A stretch of 64,000 nucleotides of DNA from an uncultured Clostridia bacterium (GCA_934234035.1 CAKQHH010000004.1:35086-99085), one strand, 5' to 3'. Counted from the stretch's first letter, positions 52,061 through 60,672 are shown. A program made the numbers and translations. Notes: a model not told the origin generated them from the sequence alone.

Positions 52061-52480
52061 GTTGGCGCCGCCCTCCCCGCGAAGCCTTATTCCTCCGTCA
52101 GGCCACGCCAACACGGCCCGGATTCTCCCGGGCGGACGCCGCCTTTGTTGGCGCCTCCCTACTCGCTGCGTCTTATTCCTCCGCCTCGTCACGCCAACAC
52201 GGCCCAGTTTTTCCCGGACGGTCGCCGCCTTTGTTGGCGTCCCCCTCCCCGCGAAGCCTTATTCCTCCGCCTCGCCACGCCAACACGGTCCGACTTTTCC
52301 CGGGCGGTCGCCGCCTTTGTTGGCGTCTCCCTCCCCGCGAAGCCTTATTTCTTCGCCTCGCCACGCCAACGCAGGCCGACTTTTCCCGGGCGGTCGCCGC
52401 CTTTGTTGGCGTCCCCCTCCCCGCTGCGCCTTATTCCTTCGCCTCGCCACGCCAACACGGCCCGGGAATTTTCTGACACG
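52061..52480 (+). repeat. Tandem hairpin array C: five units of 86 bp
   Basis: GTTGGCG arms start at 52061, 52147, 52233, 52319 and 52405, exactly 86 bp apart. Each pairs with CGCCAAC about 44 bp later (52233-52240 with 52277-52284 in unit 3). The ~36 nt loop carries CTCCCCGCGAAGCCTTATTCCT and CCGCC, clearly related to array A although the stem differs. Linkers hold a second small palindrome (CCCGG...CCGGG). Not coding. Confidence 0.92.
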
Positions 52481-52527
52481 GCCGGAAATTTCCTGACAAA
52501 TTGGCGTATTGGGGTACTCGAAAATAA

Positions 52528-52560
52528 AAAAAGCAGGATAGTTCCAACAACTATCCCGCA
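52528..52560 (-). terminator. Terminator of the riboflavin operon
   Basis: On the minus strand GCGGGATAGTT and AACTATCCTGC pair around GTTGG, followed by TTTTTTTATTTT. It lies about 50 bp after the HAD gene stop codon and uses the same stem as the terminator at 41392-41427. Confidence 0.9.
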
Positions 52561-52614
52561 AGTATTCGTGAAGCGTTCCTTGTTCCGCAAGCATTTGCGA
52601 AGCGCTTCTTATTC
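52557..52614. repeat. 29 bp imperfect tandem duplication
   Basis: CGCAAGTATTCGTGAAGCG... (52557) is followed directly by CGCAAGCATTTGCGAAGCG... (52586), each 29 bp and ending in CTTGTTC or CTTATTC. The second copy covers the stop codon of the HAD gene. The GCGAAGC...CTTATTC core recalls the loop of array C. Confidence 0.6.
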
Positions 52615-53274
52615 TTGATTCCACTGCGCCAGTATTCCTGGAAGTTCCCGGATATCCGAAAGCAGGGCGTCCGCGCCCTCCAGCTCCTCTCGGGTTCCGA
52701 ACCCGTATTCGCATCCCACAAAGGGGATGCTGTGAACCACCGACACCTGCCGGTCCGAAGCCCGGTCTCCCACCATGCAGAAGCCTCCCGGGAATTTCTT
52801 GCGAATCTCCGGGAAAATTTCCTCTTTGGGGCAGAATCCGTAGGCCCCGCTGCAGTAAAAGCTTTCCAGCCGGCGGTCCAAGTGAAAATGCTCCCGCTGG
52901 GCATCCATGTAGGGCACCTTGCAGTTGGACAGGATCACCGAATGGTATCCGGACTCCGCCAGCTGCCGCAGCACCTCCGGCACGCCGGGGTACAGACGGG
53001 CCCGGCCCGCCCGAATCTCTCGGATCATCTGTTCGCCGGTTTGCCGGGAACATTCTTCCTTGATTTCCTCCGGAAGTGCCGGCATGAAATCGTTCCACAT
53101 ATCCCGGGCGTTCACCCCCAGGTAGCGCGCGAAGCGGTCGTCCGATTGATCCGCCGGCACGGAAAACCCCTGCTCTTCCAGCCGGGACAGGGTTTGACGA
53201 AGGGCGGCACCGTACAGCGCTTTTGTGTCGTGAAGGGTACCGTCCCAATCGAAAATAACCGTTTGGATTTTCAT
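52609..53274 (-). CDS. HAD-family phosphatase, last gene of rib operon
   Basis: The ATG at 53274 gives 221 residues; an in-frame GTG six codons upstream inside the ribH stop region is an alternative. The class I HAD motifs are VIFDWDGTLHD (Asp9 nucleophile, Asp11 acid), VILSNCK (motif II) and FCMVGDRASD (motif IV), with a helical cap between motifs I and II, as in phosphoglycolate-phosphatase-like enzymes. It starts 10 bp after ribH. Dephosphorylation of the pyrimidine intermediate of riboflavin synthesis is done by HAD enzymes in other bacteria, so this is a candidate for that step. Confidence 0.85.
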   Translation of the reverse strand: MKIQTVIFDWDGTLHDTKALYGAALRQTLSRLEEQGFSVPADQSDDRFARYLGVNARDMWNDFMPALPEEIKEECSRQTGEQMIREIRAGRARLYPGVPEVLRQLAESGYHSVILSNCKVPYMDAQREHFHLDRRLESFYCSGAYGFCPKEEIFPEIRKKFPGGFCMVGDRASDRQVSVVHSIPFVGCEYGFGTREELEGADALLSDIRELPGILAQWNQE

Positions 53275-53284
53275 GACTTTCAGA

Positions 53285-53761
53285 CTAGCCACGGATAACC
53301 TTTTCCAAGTTTACCATCTCGATTGCGGAAAGCGCGCAGTCATAGCCTTTGTTTCCGGCCTTGGATCCGGCTCTTTCGATGGCCTGCTCGATGTTCTCGG
53401 TGGTGATGATGCCGAAGAGTACCGGAACGCCGGACTTCAGGCTCACCTGTGCGATGCCCTTTGCGGACTCGTTGGTCACCAGTTCATAGTGGGAAGTGGC
53501 ACCGCGGATAACCGCACCGACACAGATTACCGCATCGTACTTGCCGGATTCCGCCATCTTCTGTGCCATCAGCGGAACTTCGAATGCGCCCGGTACCCAA
53601 GCCGCATCGATATTGCTCTCTTCCACGCCGTGACGAACCAGGCCGTCCACTGCGCCGTCCAGCAGCTTCTGTACGATAAAGCTGTTGAAACGGGAGGCAA
53701 TGATGCCTACCTTCATTCCTTCCGGTGCAACGACTTTTCCTTCTAACAGATTAATTGCCAT
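53285..53761 (-). CDS. ribH: 6,7-dimethyl-8-ribityllumazine synthase
   Basis: The 158-residue enzyme has [24 protein letters not shown], the [20 protein letters not shown] motif, [20 protein letters not shown] with the catalytic His, and [26 protein letters not shown]. It condenses the ribityl-amino pyrimidine with dihydroxybutanone phosphate, and usually forms 60-mer shells. It is preceded by a 106 bp gap with a GC-rich palindrome (CCCCGGACGCGTCGGGG, 53826-53842). Confidence 0.97.
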   Translation of the reverse strand: MAINLLEGKVVAPEGMKVGIIASRFNSFIVQKLLDGAVDGLVRHGVEESNIDAAWVPGAFEVPLMAQKMAESGKYDAVICVGAVIRGATSHYELVTNESAKGIAQVSLKSGVPVLFGIITTENIEQAIERAGSKAGNKGYDCALSAIEMVNLEKVIRG

Positions 53762-53867
53762 TTCTTTTTCCTCCTATAATATCCGTGTCTCCTGCGACAC
53801 CCTTTGCAATTTGTTTTTGTATTTTCCCCGGACGCGTCGGGGCGCCCGAATTTGTTTTTACCGAAGA

Positions 53868-55085
53868 TTACTTATCGAACTTGATCTGCTCGAACACGTG
53901 GCCCATTTTGTCCTGCTTGGTGCGGAGATAGAACTCGTCGTATTTTCCCGGCTGAATCTCGATCGGCACCCGCTGGGTGATCTTGAAATCGAAGCCTTCC
54001 AGGCCGTAGATTTTGCTCGGGTTGTTGGTCATGAGACGGATGGATTTCACGCCCAGGTCCTGCAGCATCTGCGCACCGGACCAGTACTCCCGCAGATCCG
54101 GCTCAAAGCCCAGCTCCACGTTGGCTTCCACCGTATCTCTGCCGTGCTCCTGCAGCTCGTAGGCCTTCAGCTTGTTGATCAGACCGATGCCCCGGCCTTC
54201 CTGGCGCATGTAGAGGATTACGCCCCGGCCCTCTTCCTGAACCATTTTCATCGCGGTGTGCAGCTGATCGCCGCAGTCGCAGCGAGCGGATCCGAACACG
54301 TCGCCGGTGAGGCACTCCGAGTGCACCCGGCACAGCACGTCCTCGCCGTCCCGAATGTCGCCGCAAACCAACGCCACATGGTGCTCGCCGGTGATGTCGT
54401 TCACATATCCCTTAATCCGGAACTCGCCGTACACGGTTGGCAGCTTGGCGCTTGCCACGCAGTTCATGTGCTTCTCGTAGCGGCGGATGTAGTCCTGCAG
54501 GTCCTTGATGGTGATAAAACAAATATCGTATTCTTCCGACATCTTCTGGAGTTCCGGCGCCCGCATCATGGTGCCGTCTTCTCTCATCACCTCACAGCAA
54601 AGACCCACTTCCTTCAGTCCGGCCAGTCTCATCAGGTCCACCGTCGCCTCGGTGTGTCCGTTCCGAACCAGAACGCCGCCGTGACGCGCCACCAGCGGGA
54701 ACACGTGTCCCGGTCTTCTCAGATCGTTCGGCTTCGTCTCCGGATCTGTCAGCATCCGACAGGTATACCCTCTCTCCTCCGCGGAAATTCCGGTGGTGGT
54801 ATTTACGTGGTCAATGGATACGGTAAAAGCAGTGCAGTGGTTGTCGGTGTTTTCCGATACCATCTGCGGCAGATTCAGCCGGTGGGCGAAATCCACCGAC
54901 ATCGGCGTGCAGATCAGGCCTTTGGCGTGGGTCGCCATGAAGTTCACGTTCTCCGTGGTGGCGTGCTCCGCCGCACAGATCAGGTCTCCTTCATTCTCCC
55001 GATCCGGATCGTCGGTGCAGAGAATCAGTTTTCCGGCTCTCAGCGCCTCCAGCGCTTCTTCCACTGTGTTGTATTTAAAACTCAT
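53868..55085 (-). CDS. ribBA: Bifunctional DHBP synthase / GTP cyclohydrolase II
   Basis: The 405-residue protein fuses two enzymes. The N-terminal part (about 1-200) is dihydroxybutanone phosphate synthase, with [18 protein letters not shown] and [28 protein letters not shown]. The C-terminal part (about 205-400) is GTP cyclohydrolase II, with the zinc cysteines in [20 protein letters not shown] and [19 protein letters not shown]. Both supply the first committed precursors of riboflavin. The fusion is the common Firmicute form. Confidence 0.97.
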   Translation of the reverse strand: MSFKYNTVEEALEALRAGKLILCTDDPDRENEGDLICAAEHATTENVNFMATHAKGLICTPMSVDFAHRLNLPQMVSENTDNHCTAFTVSIDHVNTTTGISAEERGYTCRMLTDPETKPNDLRRPGHVFPLVARHGGVLVRNGHTEATVDLMRLAGLKEVGLCCEVMREDGTMMRAPELQKMSEEYDICFITIKDLQDYIRRYEKHMNCVASAKLPTVYGEFRIKGYVNDITGEHHVALVCGDIRDGEDVLCRVHSECLTGDVFGSARCDCGDQLHTAMKMVQEEGRGVILYMRQEGRGIGLINKLKAYELQEHGRDTVEANVELGFEPDLREYWSGAQMLQDLGVKSIRLMTNNPSKIYGLEGFDFKITQRVPIEIQPGKYDEFYLRTKQDKMGHVFEQIKFDK

Positions 55086-55152
55086 TGCAATAGTCCTCCC
55101 TTGCTATTTTGTTTGCTTTATTTCACGGGCGAATCGCCCGCCGTTCTCGATT

Positions 55153-55803
55153 CTAAAATCCGTTTTCCGCCAAGAATTCCCAGGTCACTTTGCTTTCCGG
55201 GGCTTCTTCCGGTGCCGGATTCGTCAGCAACCGCTGCACGTATTTTCCGATAATATCGTTTTCCAGATTCACCACATCCCCGGCTTTCTTTCCCAGAAGG
55301 ATGGTCTCACTTCCGGTGTGGGGAATGATGGATACCTGGAAGTTGTCCGATCCCAGAGTGGCCACCGTCAGGCTAATGCCGTCGATGGTGATGGATCCCT
55401 TCTCCACAATCAGGCGCAGGATTTCCGGCGTGGTTCCGATGCGAACCCAGACCGCATTTCCTTCCTTGCGCTGTTCCACAATCCGTCCGGTTCCGTCGAT
55501 ATGCCCGGATACCAGGTGACCGCCAAACCGTCCGTCCGCCGCCATGGCCCGCTCCAGATCCACGGGATCCCCCGGCTTCAGTTGCCCCAGATTGGTGCGC
55601 CGCAGGGTTTCCGGCATCACATCCGCAGTAAAACCATCTCCCGTCATTCGGGTGACGGTCAGGCACACGCCGTTTACCGCAATGCTGTCTCCCAACTGCG
55701 TGCCTTCCAGTACCTTAGATGCCTGCAGATGAATCTCTCCGGATTGGCTTCCCATGCGAACGCCCTGCATGGTGCCCACTTCTTCTACTATTCCGGTGAA
55801 CAT
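55153..55803 (-). CDS. ribE: Riboflavin synthase alpha chain
   Basis: The 216-residue enzyme has the typical duplicated barrel: MFTGIVEEVGTM and VCLTVTRM in the first half, and GHVDGTG-like HLVSGHIDGTGRIVE and SLTVATLGSDNFQVSIIPHT in the second. It dismutates two lumazine molecules to riboflavin. Its start overlaps the ribD end by 16 bases. The end of the protein (TWEFLAENGF) is in place. Confidence 0.96.
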   Translation of the reverse strand: MFTGIVEEVGTMQGVRMGSQSGEIHLQASKVLEGTQLGDSIAVNGVCLTVTRMTGDGFTADVMPETLRRTNLGQLKPGDPVDLERAMAADGRFGGHLVSGHIDGTGRIVEQRKEGNAVWVRIGTTPEILRLIVEKGSITIDGISLTVATLGSDNFQVSIIPHTGSETILLGKKAGDVVNLENDIIGKYVQRLLTNPAPEEAPESKVTWEFLAENGF

Positions 55804-56915
55804 TCCGTCTCTCCTTCCACATCATATTCCAGCAGCATGTCGTTCAACAGCACGGTGATTTTGGCCAGCCGCAGATTTGCACATTCCTGCGGAAGGCGGA
55901 TGCCCGACCCTTCCACCGGCGTCTTGGCATCCTCGCCGCCGAAGATTTTCGGTGCGATGTACGCGTACACGTGATGAACGATATGTGCTTTTAGGGCGGC
56001 TTCGTTGACCGTGCCTCCCCCTTCAATCAGGACGGAGTCGATCTTCTCTTCCCCCAGCCGCTGCATGAGCACGTTCAAATCCGGATGGCCGTTCTTCTCC
56101 GGAAGGGTCCAGACCTTTGCCCCGGCTTCTTCCAGCTTCTGAATCCGGCTTGCTCCCTCTTCCCGGTCTCGGGTGCTCTCATTGCACACGATCAGCAGCG
56201 GGTACTCCTTCGCGCTGCGAACCAGCCGGCTGCCCATTGGAATCCGCAGGTGGCTGTCCAGAATAATCCGCAGCGGCTGATGGGCTCCGTCGATTCGGCA
56301 GTTCAGCATCGGGTCGTCCGCCAGCACCGTGCCGATGCCCGCCAGGATTCCCGCATAGCGGCCGCGCAGCTGATGCACGTGATTTCGAGCGGCCTCTCCC
56401 GTAATCCATTTGGAGGCGCCGGTGCGGGTGGCAATCTTTCCATCCAGCGTCATGGCAAATTTCAGAACGACGTACGGCGTCTTAGTGGTAATGTAGTGGA
56501 AAAACACCGGATTCAAGGCATCGCAGGCCTCCCTCATGTAATCCTCTACCACTTCGATTCCGTGCTCCCGAAGAATTCGAGCCCCTTTGCCCGCCACCTT
56601 CGGATTCGGATCCCGAGATCCAATGACCACCTTGGCGATTTTCTTTTCGATGATAATCTCCGTGCAAGGCGGCGTCTTTCCGTAGTGACAGCAAGGCTCC
56701 AGCGTCACGTACAGGGTGGCGCCCGCCGGATCTTCGCTGCAGGCCGCCAGCGCATTTCGCTCCGCGTGAAGTTCGCCGTACTTCCGGTGATATCCCTCAC
56801 CGATTACCCGACCGTTCTTCACCACCACTGCGCCTACCAACGGATTGGGCGCCGTCCAGCCGGACCCCTGTTTCGCCAGTTCAATGGCTCGTTTCATGAA
56901 TTGTTCTTCTGCCAT
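55788..56915 (-). CDS. ribD: Riboflavin biosynthesis deaminase/reductase
   Basis: The ATG at 56915 follows AGAGGAAC, giving 375 residues. The N-terminal deaminase (about 1-145) has HAERNALAAC and EPCCHYGKTPPCTEII with zinc ligands. The C-terminal reductase (about 150-375) has VVLKFAMTLDGKIATRTGASKWITGEAARNHVHQLRG and LIEGGGTVNEAAL. It performs deamination and side-chain reduction in riboflavin synthesis. First gene behind the FMN riboswitch. Confidence 0.97.
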   Translation of the reverse strand: MAEEQFMKRAIELAKQGSGWTAPNPLVGAVVVKNGRVIGEGYHRKYGELHAERNALAACSEDPAGATLYVTLEPCCHYGKTPPCTEIIIEKKIAKVVIGSRDPNPKVAGKGARILREHGIEVVEDYMREACDALNPVFFHYITTKTPYVVLKFAMTLDGKIATRTGASKWITGEAARNHVHQLRGRYAGILAGIGTVLADDPMLNCRIDGAHQPLRIILDSHLRIPMGSRLVRSAKEYPLLIVCNESTRDREEGASRIQKLEEAGAKVWTLPEKNGHPDLNVLMQRLGEEKIDSVLIEGGGTVNEAALKAHIVHHVYAYIAPKIFGGEDAKTPVEGSGIRLPQECANLRLAKITVLLNDMLLEYDVEGETECSPE

Positions 56916-56952
56916 AGCCGTTCCTCTTTCCTCAAAAACCATATAAAGCCCC

Positions 56953-57024
56953 GCATCTCTATCGACACGAGGCTTTCTTCTCCCAATCAGTCAAATATAT
57001 AAACCCCGGAACCATTGTTCCGGG
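56953..57024 (-). terminator. Expression platform hairpins after the FMN aptamer
   Basis: CCCCGGAAC (57003-57011) and GTTCCGGGG (57016-57024) form a 9 bp stem, then TTTATATATTTG follows. A second hairpin, AAAGCCTCG with CGGGGCTTT (about 56945-56977), lies just before ribD. One is likely the riboswitch-controlled terminator. Confidence 0.65.
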
Positions 57025-57038
57025 GTCGCATGCTCTGA

Positions 57039-57171
57039 CCATCTTCTTTCATCCAGACTATACTGTCGGCTTCGGAATTTCACCGAATCATGCGGTTTTC
57101 CGGAACTCCGTCCCCTGGAAAACGCTCGCGGGCTGTACCGCCGGTGGGGAATTGCGCCCCGCCCCGAAGAT
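57039..57171 (-). promoter_or_regulatory. FMN riboswitch (RFN element)
   Basis: The minus strand begins ATCTTCGGGGCGGGGC, continues with AATTCCCCACCGGCGGTA, AGCCCGCGAGC, GATTCGGTGAAATTCCGA and AGCCGACAGTATAGTCTGGA, and closes with GAAAGAAGATGG, whose AAGAT pairs with the 5' ATCTT. All six-helix-junction consensus blocks of the FMN aptamer are present. It controls the ribD operon, repressing it when FMN is high. Confidence 0.98.
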
Positions 57172-57229
57172 TTTAAATTGACACTGTTATTATACTACAT
57201 CCCGGCCAAAAGTAAAGATTGTATTTTCC

Positions 57230-58330
57230 CTACGGATGACAATTTCCGCAGGGGCTGTACCCCTCTGCAATCAGCTGTTTCCGGGACTCCTTGGTGGTCA
57301 TGGTATTCCGCTCGCTCATCTGCTTCACGGAATAGCAGGACGGGTAGTGAAATTTCCCCGTGTTGGTGTTCACGATGTACTTGGTGCCCTGCCCCTTCTT
57401 CACCGCGTGTGTCTTCAGCTTCTTGGAGGAATAGGTCCTGCCGTTCTTTCGGGTACTGTACCCGCTCTTGTCCCCGGAAATGGTGGACTTGCTCTCTCCG
57501 GTGGCGTAATCGATCTTAATCTTCGGCTGCACGTTGTAGCAATAGACGTTAAAAGAAATTCCGCGCCCGCCGTCTTCCACCGACAGCGCCTCCATGTGCA
57601 CGCCTCGGGCAACGGCTTCATCTCCCCTAAAAACAGGTGTCACGCGGTACATCACATGGTTTCCGGTGGACCGCAGGTATTCGGCCACTTTCGATTCGAA
57701 AGGCTCCATCCCTTCCACGTTCATGTACCGGGTGCCGGTAATCAGGTTGCGGGCCACCGCATTGTTTCCCGTCAGCTGCCAGCCGATTAGGTGGCAGCGG
57801 TTGTACAGGCTTCCGCCGGAGACGCTGCGGTATTGCACGCTGTGCCATCCCGTGGGATGAATCTCGCTGATGGATCCCCGCTGCTGACCGTCTTTCGGCA
57901 TGATTTCCCGCCCCAAGCAGGCCAAAGTGCCGGTACACCGTCCCAGCCGGTCCAGATCCCCAAGCCGCTCATAGGCCTTCTTCGAGATCTCCGATTTGCG
58001 GAATTCCGGCTTCCCGCCGTTCAGCTCGCGGTAGGGCTGTCCGGAATAATTCGGGATGGTTTTCCGGATGCTCTTGTCCGACAGGTTCTTGGGGGACAGG
58101 CCGCCGGATTTGTATCCGGCCTTAGCCACGCCGGCCTCCGCGTGAATGCCCTTGGATTGGATGAGGTTCTGAATTTCATCCCCTTTATGGGCGAACAGGA
58201 TGCCGGCGGCGGCAAACAGAATCACCGCCAAGGCGAGGAACCGCTTCCGGTGGGCACGCCGGCCGCTTTCGCCGGGGCCGGGTGTTTTTCTATTTGGTTT
58301 TTTTGTGGTATGGTTTGCACTCATGTTCAC
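57230..58330 (-). CDS. Secreted DNA/RNA non-specific endonuclease with Ada-like metal-binding tail
   Basis: The 366-residue protein has a basic N-terminus and one signal-anchor helix (about residues 30-47), then a nuclease domain (about 90-280) with NRCHLIGWQLTG and NLITGTRYMNVEGM, matching the DRGH-type motif of EndA/NucA beta-beta-alpha metal nucleases with Cys in place of the Gly. The C-terminus (about 315-366) has YIVNTNTGKFHYPSCYSVKQM and YSPCGNCHP, a small Cys/His metal-binding domain like that in Ada. It likely degrades external nucleic acids or aids DNA uptake. Confidence 0.88.
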   Translation of the reverse strand: MNMSANHTTKKPNRKTPGPGESGRRAHRKRFLALAVILFAAAGILFAHKGDEIQNLIQSKGIHAEAGVAKAGYKSGGLSPKNLSDKSIRKTIPNYSGQPYRELNGGKPEFRKSEISKKAYERLGDLDRLGRCTGTLACLGREIMPKDGQQRGSISEIHPTGWHSVQYRSVSGGSLYNRCHLIGWQLTGNNAVARNLITGTRYMNVEGMEPFESKVAEYLRSTGNHVMYRVTPVFRGDEAVARGVHMEALSVEDGGRGISFNVYCYNVQPKIKIDYATGESKSTISGDKSGYSTRKNGRTYSSKKLKTHAVKKGQGTKYIVNTNTGKFHYPSCYSVKQMSERNTMTTKESRKQLIAEGYSPCGNCHP

Positions 58331-58404
58331 AGTGTCCTTTTTTATTGTATTTTAAAATTTATTATACCAGGTGTATAAATAATATCAATGATGCGCAAGG
58401 GGTC

Positions 58405-58461
58405 TCATTGGGAAGAATATGGTATAATGACTCGATTTATACCCTCAAAATAATTTGAGGG
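58405..58461 (+). promoter_or_regulatory. Extended -10 promoter and 5'-UTR hairpin of the surface protein gene
   Basis: TGGTATAAT (58420-58428) is an extended -10 sequence without a clear -35 box. The 5' leader of about 110 nt contains the palindrome CCCTCAAA (58442-58449) with TTTGAGGG (58454-58461) close to the expected start of the RNA. Confidence 0.6.
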
Positions 58462-58548
58462 ATGGGTGGTATGATTTCGTCCGCCTCGGAAGCGGATGGA
58501 TTGTACGTATGTTTTTTTATTATAATCCAACAAGGGGGTATTGCCACA

Positions 58549-60672
58549 ATGAATAAGGCAACTTGCAACAAAGTATGGCTTGCAGCCATCGCGTTCATCT
58601 TTGCACTATTGATGGCCGGGGGTTCCATCGTGAATGTTCACGCTGCGGAACCGGCACAGGCCGACGTAAAGATTGATGCACAGAATTTTCCGGACGAAAC
58701 ATTCCGGAATTACGTAACACAGCATTTCGATTCCAACAAGGACGACGCTCTGTCCCCGGAGGAAATCGCTGCTGCGAAGACCGTGAACTTGGCCGATGGC
58801 AATTCCGTGGAAAGCGTTCAGGGCATCGAGCTGCTGCCGGCTTTGACCGAGATCAATGTCAGCGGCACCGCCATTTCCGGCATCGATGTCACCAAGAACC
58901 CGGAACTGAAGAAGCTGAACGCCTCCATGTGCTACATATTCGATGACGACTACAACATGGACTATCTGCTCACTTCGATTGACGTGACCCAGAACCCGAA
59001 GCTGGAGTATCTGGACATCACCTACTCCAAAATCGATAAGCTGGATGTATCCCGGAATCCGAACCTGGAAGAGCTCCACGCCTTCGTTACAAATCTGAGC
59101 GAAGTGGATGTGACCAAAAACCCGAAATTGAGAAGATTGGACCTCAACACCACCAACATCCGCAAAATCGATGTGACCCAGAACCCGGATCTGTTCGCTT
59201 TGAATCTAGAGTACACTCAGGTTTCCTCCCTGGATGTCACCCAGAATCCGAAACTGTATGAAGTGTACCTCACCGGTGACAAGGGCATCAAAGAGCTGAA
59301 CACTGCGAAGAACCCGGATTTGACGCACCTCCGAGTATCCGGAACCGGCATTCATTCTCTGGATCTGTCCAAGAACCATTCGCTGGCGGCATTCTACAAC
59401 TGCAGACAGGAATACGAGAACCCGATTACACTGGATACGGTAGTGTACGAACCCGCACCGATTGAAAAACTGGACTTCTCCCACACAACTCACATGTTTG
59501 AGATTTTCTTGGAGGGTTCGCCGATTAAATCCATCGATGTATCCAACCAGCCGGACCTGCGCCACTTGCAGATTCAGAGCACGCCAATTACGAAGGTGGA
59601 CGTTTCCAAGAACCCGAAGCTGGGTTCTCTCTGCGTGTCCAACACGAAGATCAAACATCTGGATATTTCCAAGAACAAGAAGCTGGCGACATTGGATATT
59701 TCCAACACCGATATCGACAACATGAAGAATATTGACCTCACCGGCTACACCGAAATCTATGCCGTTCGGGCAAAGAACGCCGGCGTGGAGAGCCTCAAGC
59801 TGGACAAGACCCCGAGCCTCAGCAGTCTGGAACTGGACGGAAACCACATTAAAGAGCTAGATCTGGAAGGTCGTTCCAATCCGGACACCTACAACATCCT
59901 GGATCTGGGCGAGCAGACACCGGAAATTTACGTTTCTTCCGGCAAGCTTGCATCCAACACCGTATCCCTGAAGGACCTGTTCTCCAACCCGGCGAACGTT
60001 ACAGTAAAAGCCGGCGAAGGATACACTTACGACGCAGATGCACAGACCATCACCTTTAAGGATGAGAACAGCAGAAAATTCGCATATACCTATAATACCA
60101 AGTTCGAATCCGACGGCAGTCCGCAGCTCTCCGGAACGGCATCAGTAGTTCCGGCCGCAAAGATTGCATCCGTGAAGCCGACAAAAGCGTCCTACACCTA
60201 CACCGGAAAGACCATTCGTCCGGGAGTTACGGTAAAAGGAAAGGACGGAAAGGTTCTCTCTTCCGACAACTACACCGTTTCCTATTCCAAGAGCGTGTAC
60301 CCGGGCAAGTATACGGTAAAAGCAATCGGAAAGAACAAGTACGAGGGAACCGTATCGGCATCCTACAAGATTTATCCGAAGTCTTCCGCCATCAAGAAGC
60401 TGAAGAAGGGCAAGAAGAAGATGACCGTAAGCTGGACCAAGCAGAGCAAATACGCTGTATCCGGTTATCAGATTAAATACAGCAAATCAAAGAAGTTCTC
60501 GAAGAGATCCACGAAGACCGTCACCGTTAAATCTTACAAGACCTCTTCCAAGACGATTAAGAAATTAAAAGCCCGCAAAAAATACTACGTTCGCGTTCGT
60601 GCGTACAAGACCGTAAAGGGAAGCAAGTACTATTCTTCCTGGTCCAAGACCAAGAGCGTAAAGGTGAAATAG
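58549..60672 (+). CDS. Secreted leucine-rich-repeat surface protein
   Basis: The ATG at 58549, with AAGGGGG upstream, gives 707 residues; an in-frame ATG 87 bp earlier has no signal peptide benefit. A signal peptide ends near residue 33 (VNVHA). An EF-hand-like loop DSNKDDALSPEE follows at about 63. From about 105 to 440 lie at least eleven 21-residue repeats of the type I-x-x-I/L-D-V-T-x-N-P-x-L-x-x-L. Then come an Ig-like domain (about 537-610) and a very lysine-rich fibronectin-III-like domain (about 615-707). No LPXTG motif is present; the basic tail could hold the protein on the wall. Confidence 0.88.
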   Translation: MNKATCNKVWLAAIAFIFALLMAGGSIVNVHAAEPAQADVKIDAQNFPDETFRNYVTQHFDSNKDDALSPEEIAAAKTVNLADGNSVESVQGIELLPALTEINVSGTAISGIDVTKNPELKKLNASMCYIFDDDYNMDYLLTSIDVTQNPKLEYLDITYSKIDKLDVSRNPNLEELHAFVTNLSEVDVTKNPKLRRLDLNTTNIRKIDVTQNPDLFALNLEYTQVSSLDVTQNPKLYEVYLTGDKGIKELNTAKNPDLTHLRVSGTGIHSLDLSKNHSLAAFYNCRQEYENPITLDTVVYEPAPIEKLDFSHTTHMFEIFLEGSPIKSIDVSNQPDLRHLQIQSTPITKVDVSKNPKLGSLCVSNTKIKHLDISKNKKLATLDISNTDIDNMKNIDLTGYTEIYAVRAKNAGVESLKLDKTPSLSSLELDGNHIKELDLEGRSNPDTYNILDLGEQTPEIYVSSGKLASNTVSLKDLFSNPANVTVKAGEGYTYDADAQTITFKDENSRKFAYTYNTKFESDGSPQLSGTASVVPAAKIASVKPTKASYTYTGKTIRPGVTVKGKDGKVLSSDNYTVSYSKSVYPGKYTVKAIGKNKYEGTVSASYKIYPKSSAIKKLKKGKKKMTVSWTKQSKYAVSGYQIKYSKSKKFSKRSTKTVTVKSYKTSSKTIKKLKARKKYYVRVRAYKTVKGSKYYSSWSKTKSVKVK

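Larger units (their letters stand above)
51158..52608. other. 1.45 kb gene-free hairpin island
   Basis: Between the bacteriocin gene and the end of the HAD gene I find no supportable coding sequence. The stretch holds the bacteriocin promoter, array B, four single long hairpins, array C, a short direct repeat of GGAAxTTTxCTGACA (52466-52498), and a terminator. At least twelve perfect hairpins of 7-15 bp are packed here. Confidence 0.7.

Noticed and set aside
52061..52480. Integron attC sites
   Set aside because: Two nested inverted repeats per unit recall attC topology, but the arms (GTTGGCG, CGCCAAC) miss the GTTRRRY/RYYYAAC core, no gene cassettes lie between units, and no integrase is in the window.
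52059..53248. Long arginine- or serine-rich frames through array C, one reaching into the HAD gene
   Set aside because: Composition follows the GC-rich repeat, several frames overlap, and the HAD gene is clearly encoded in another frame.
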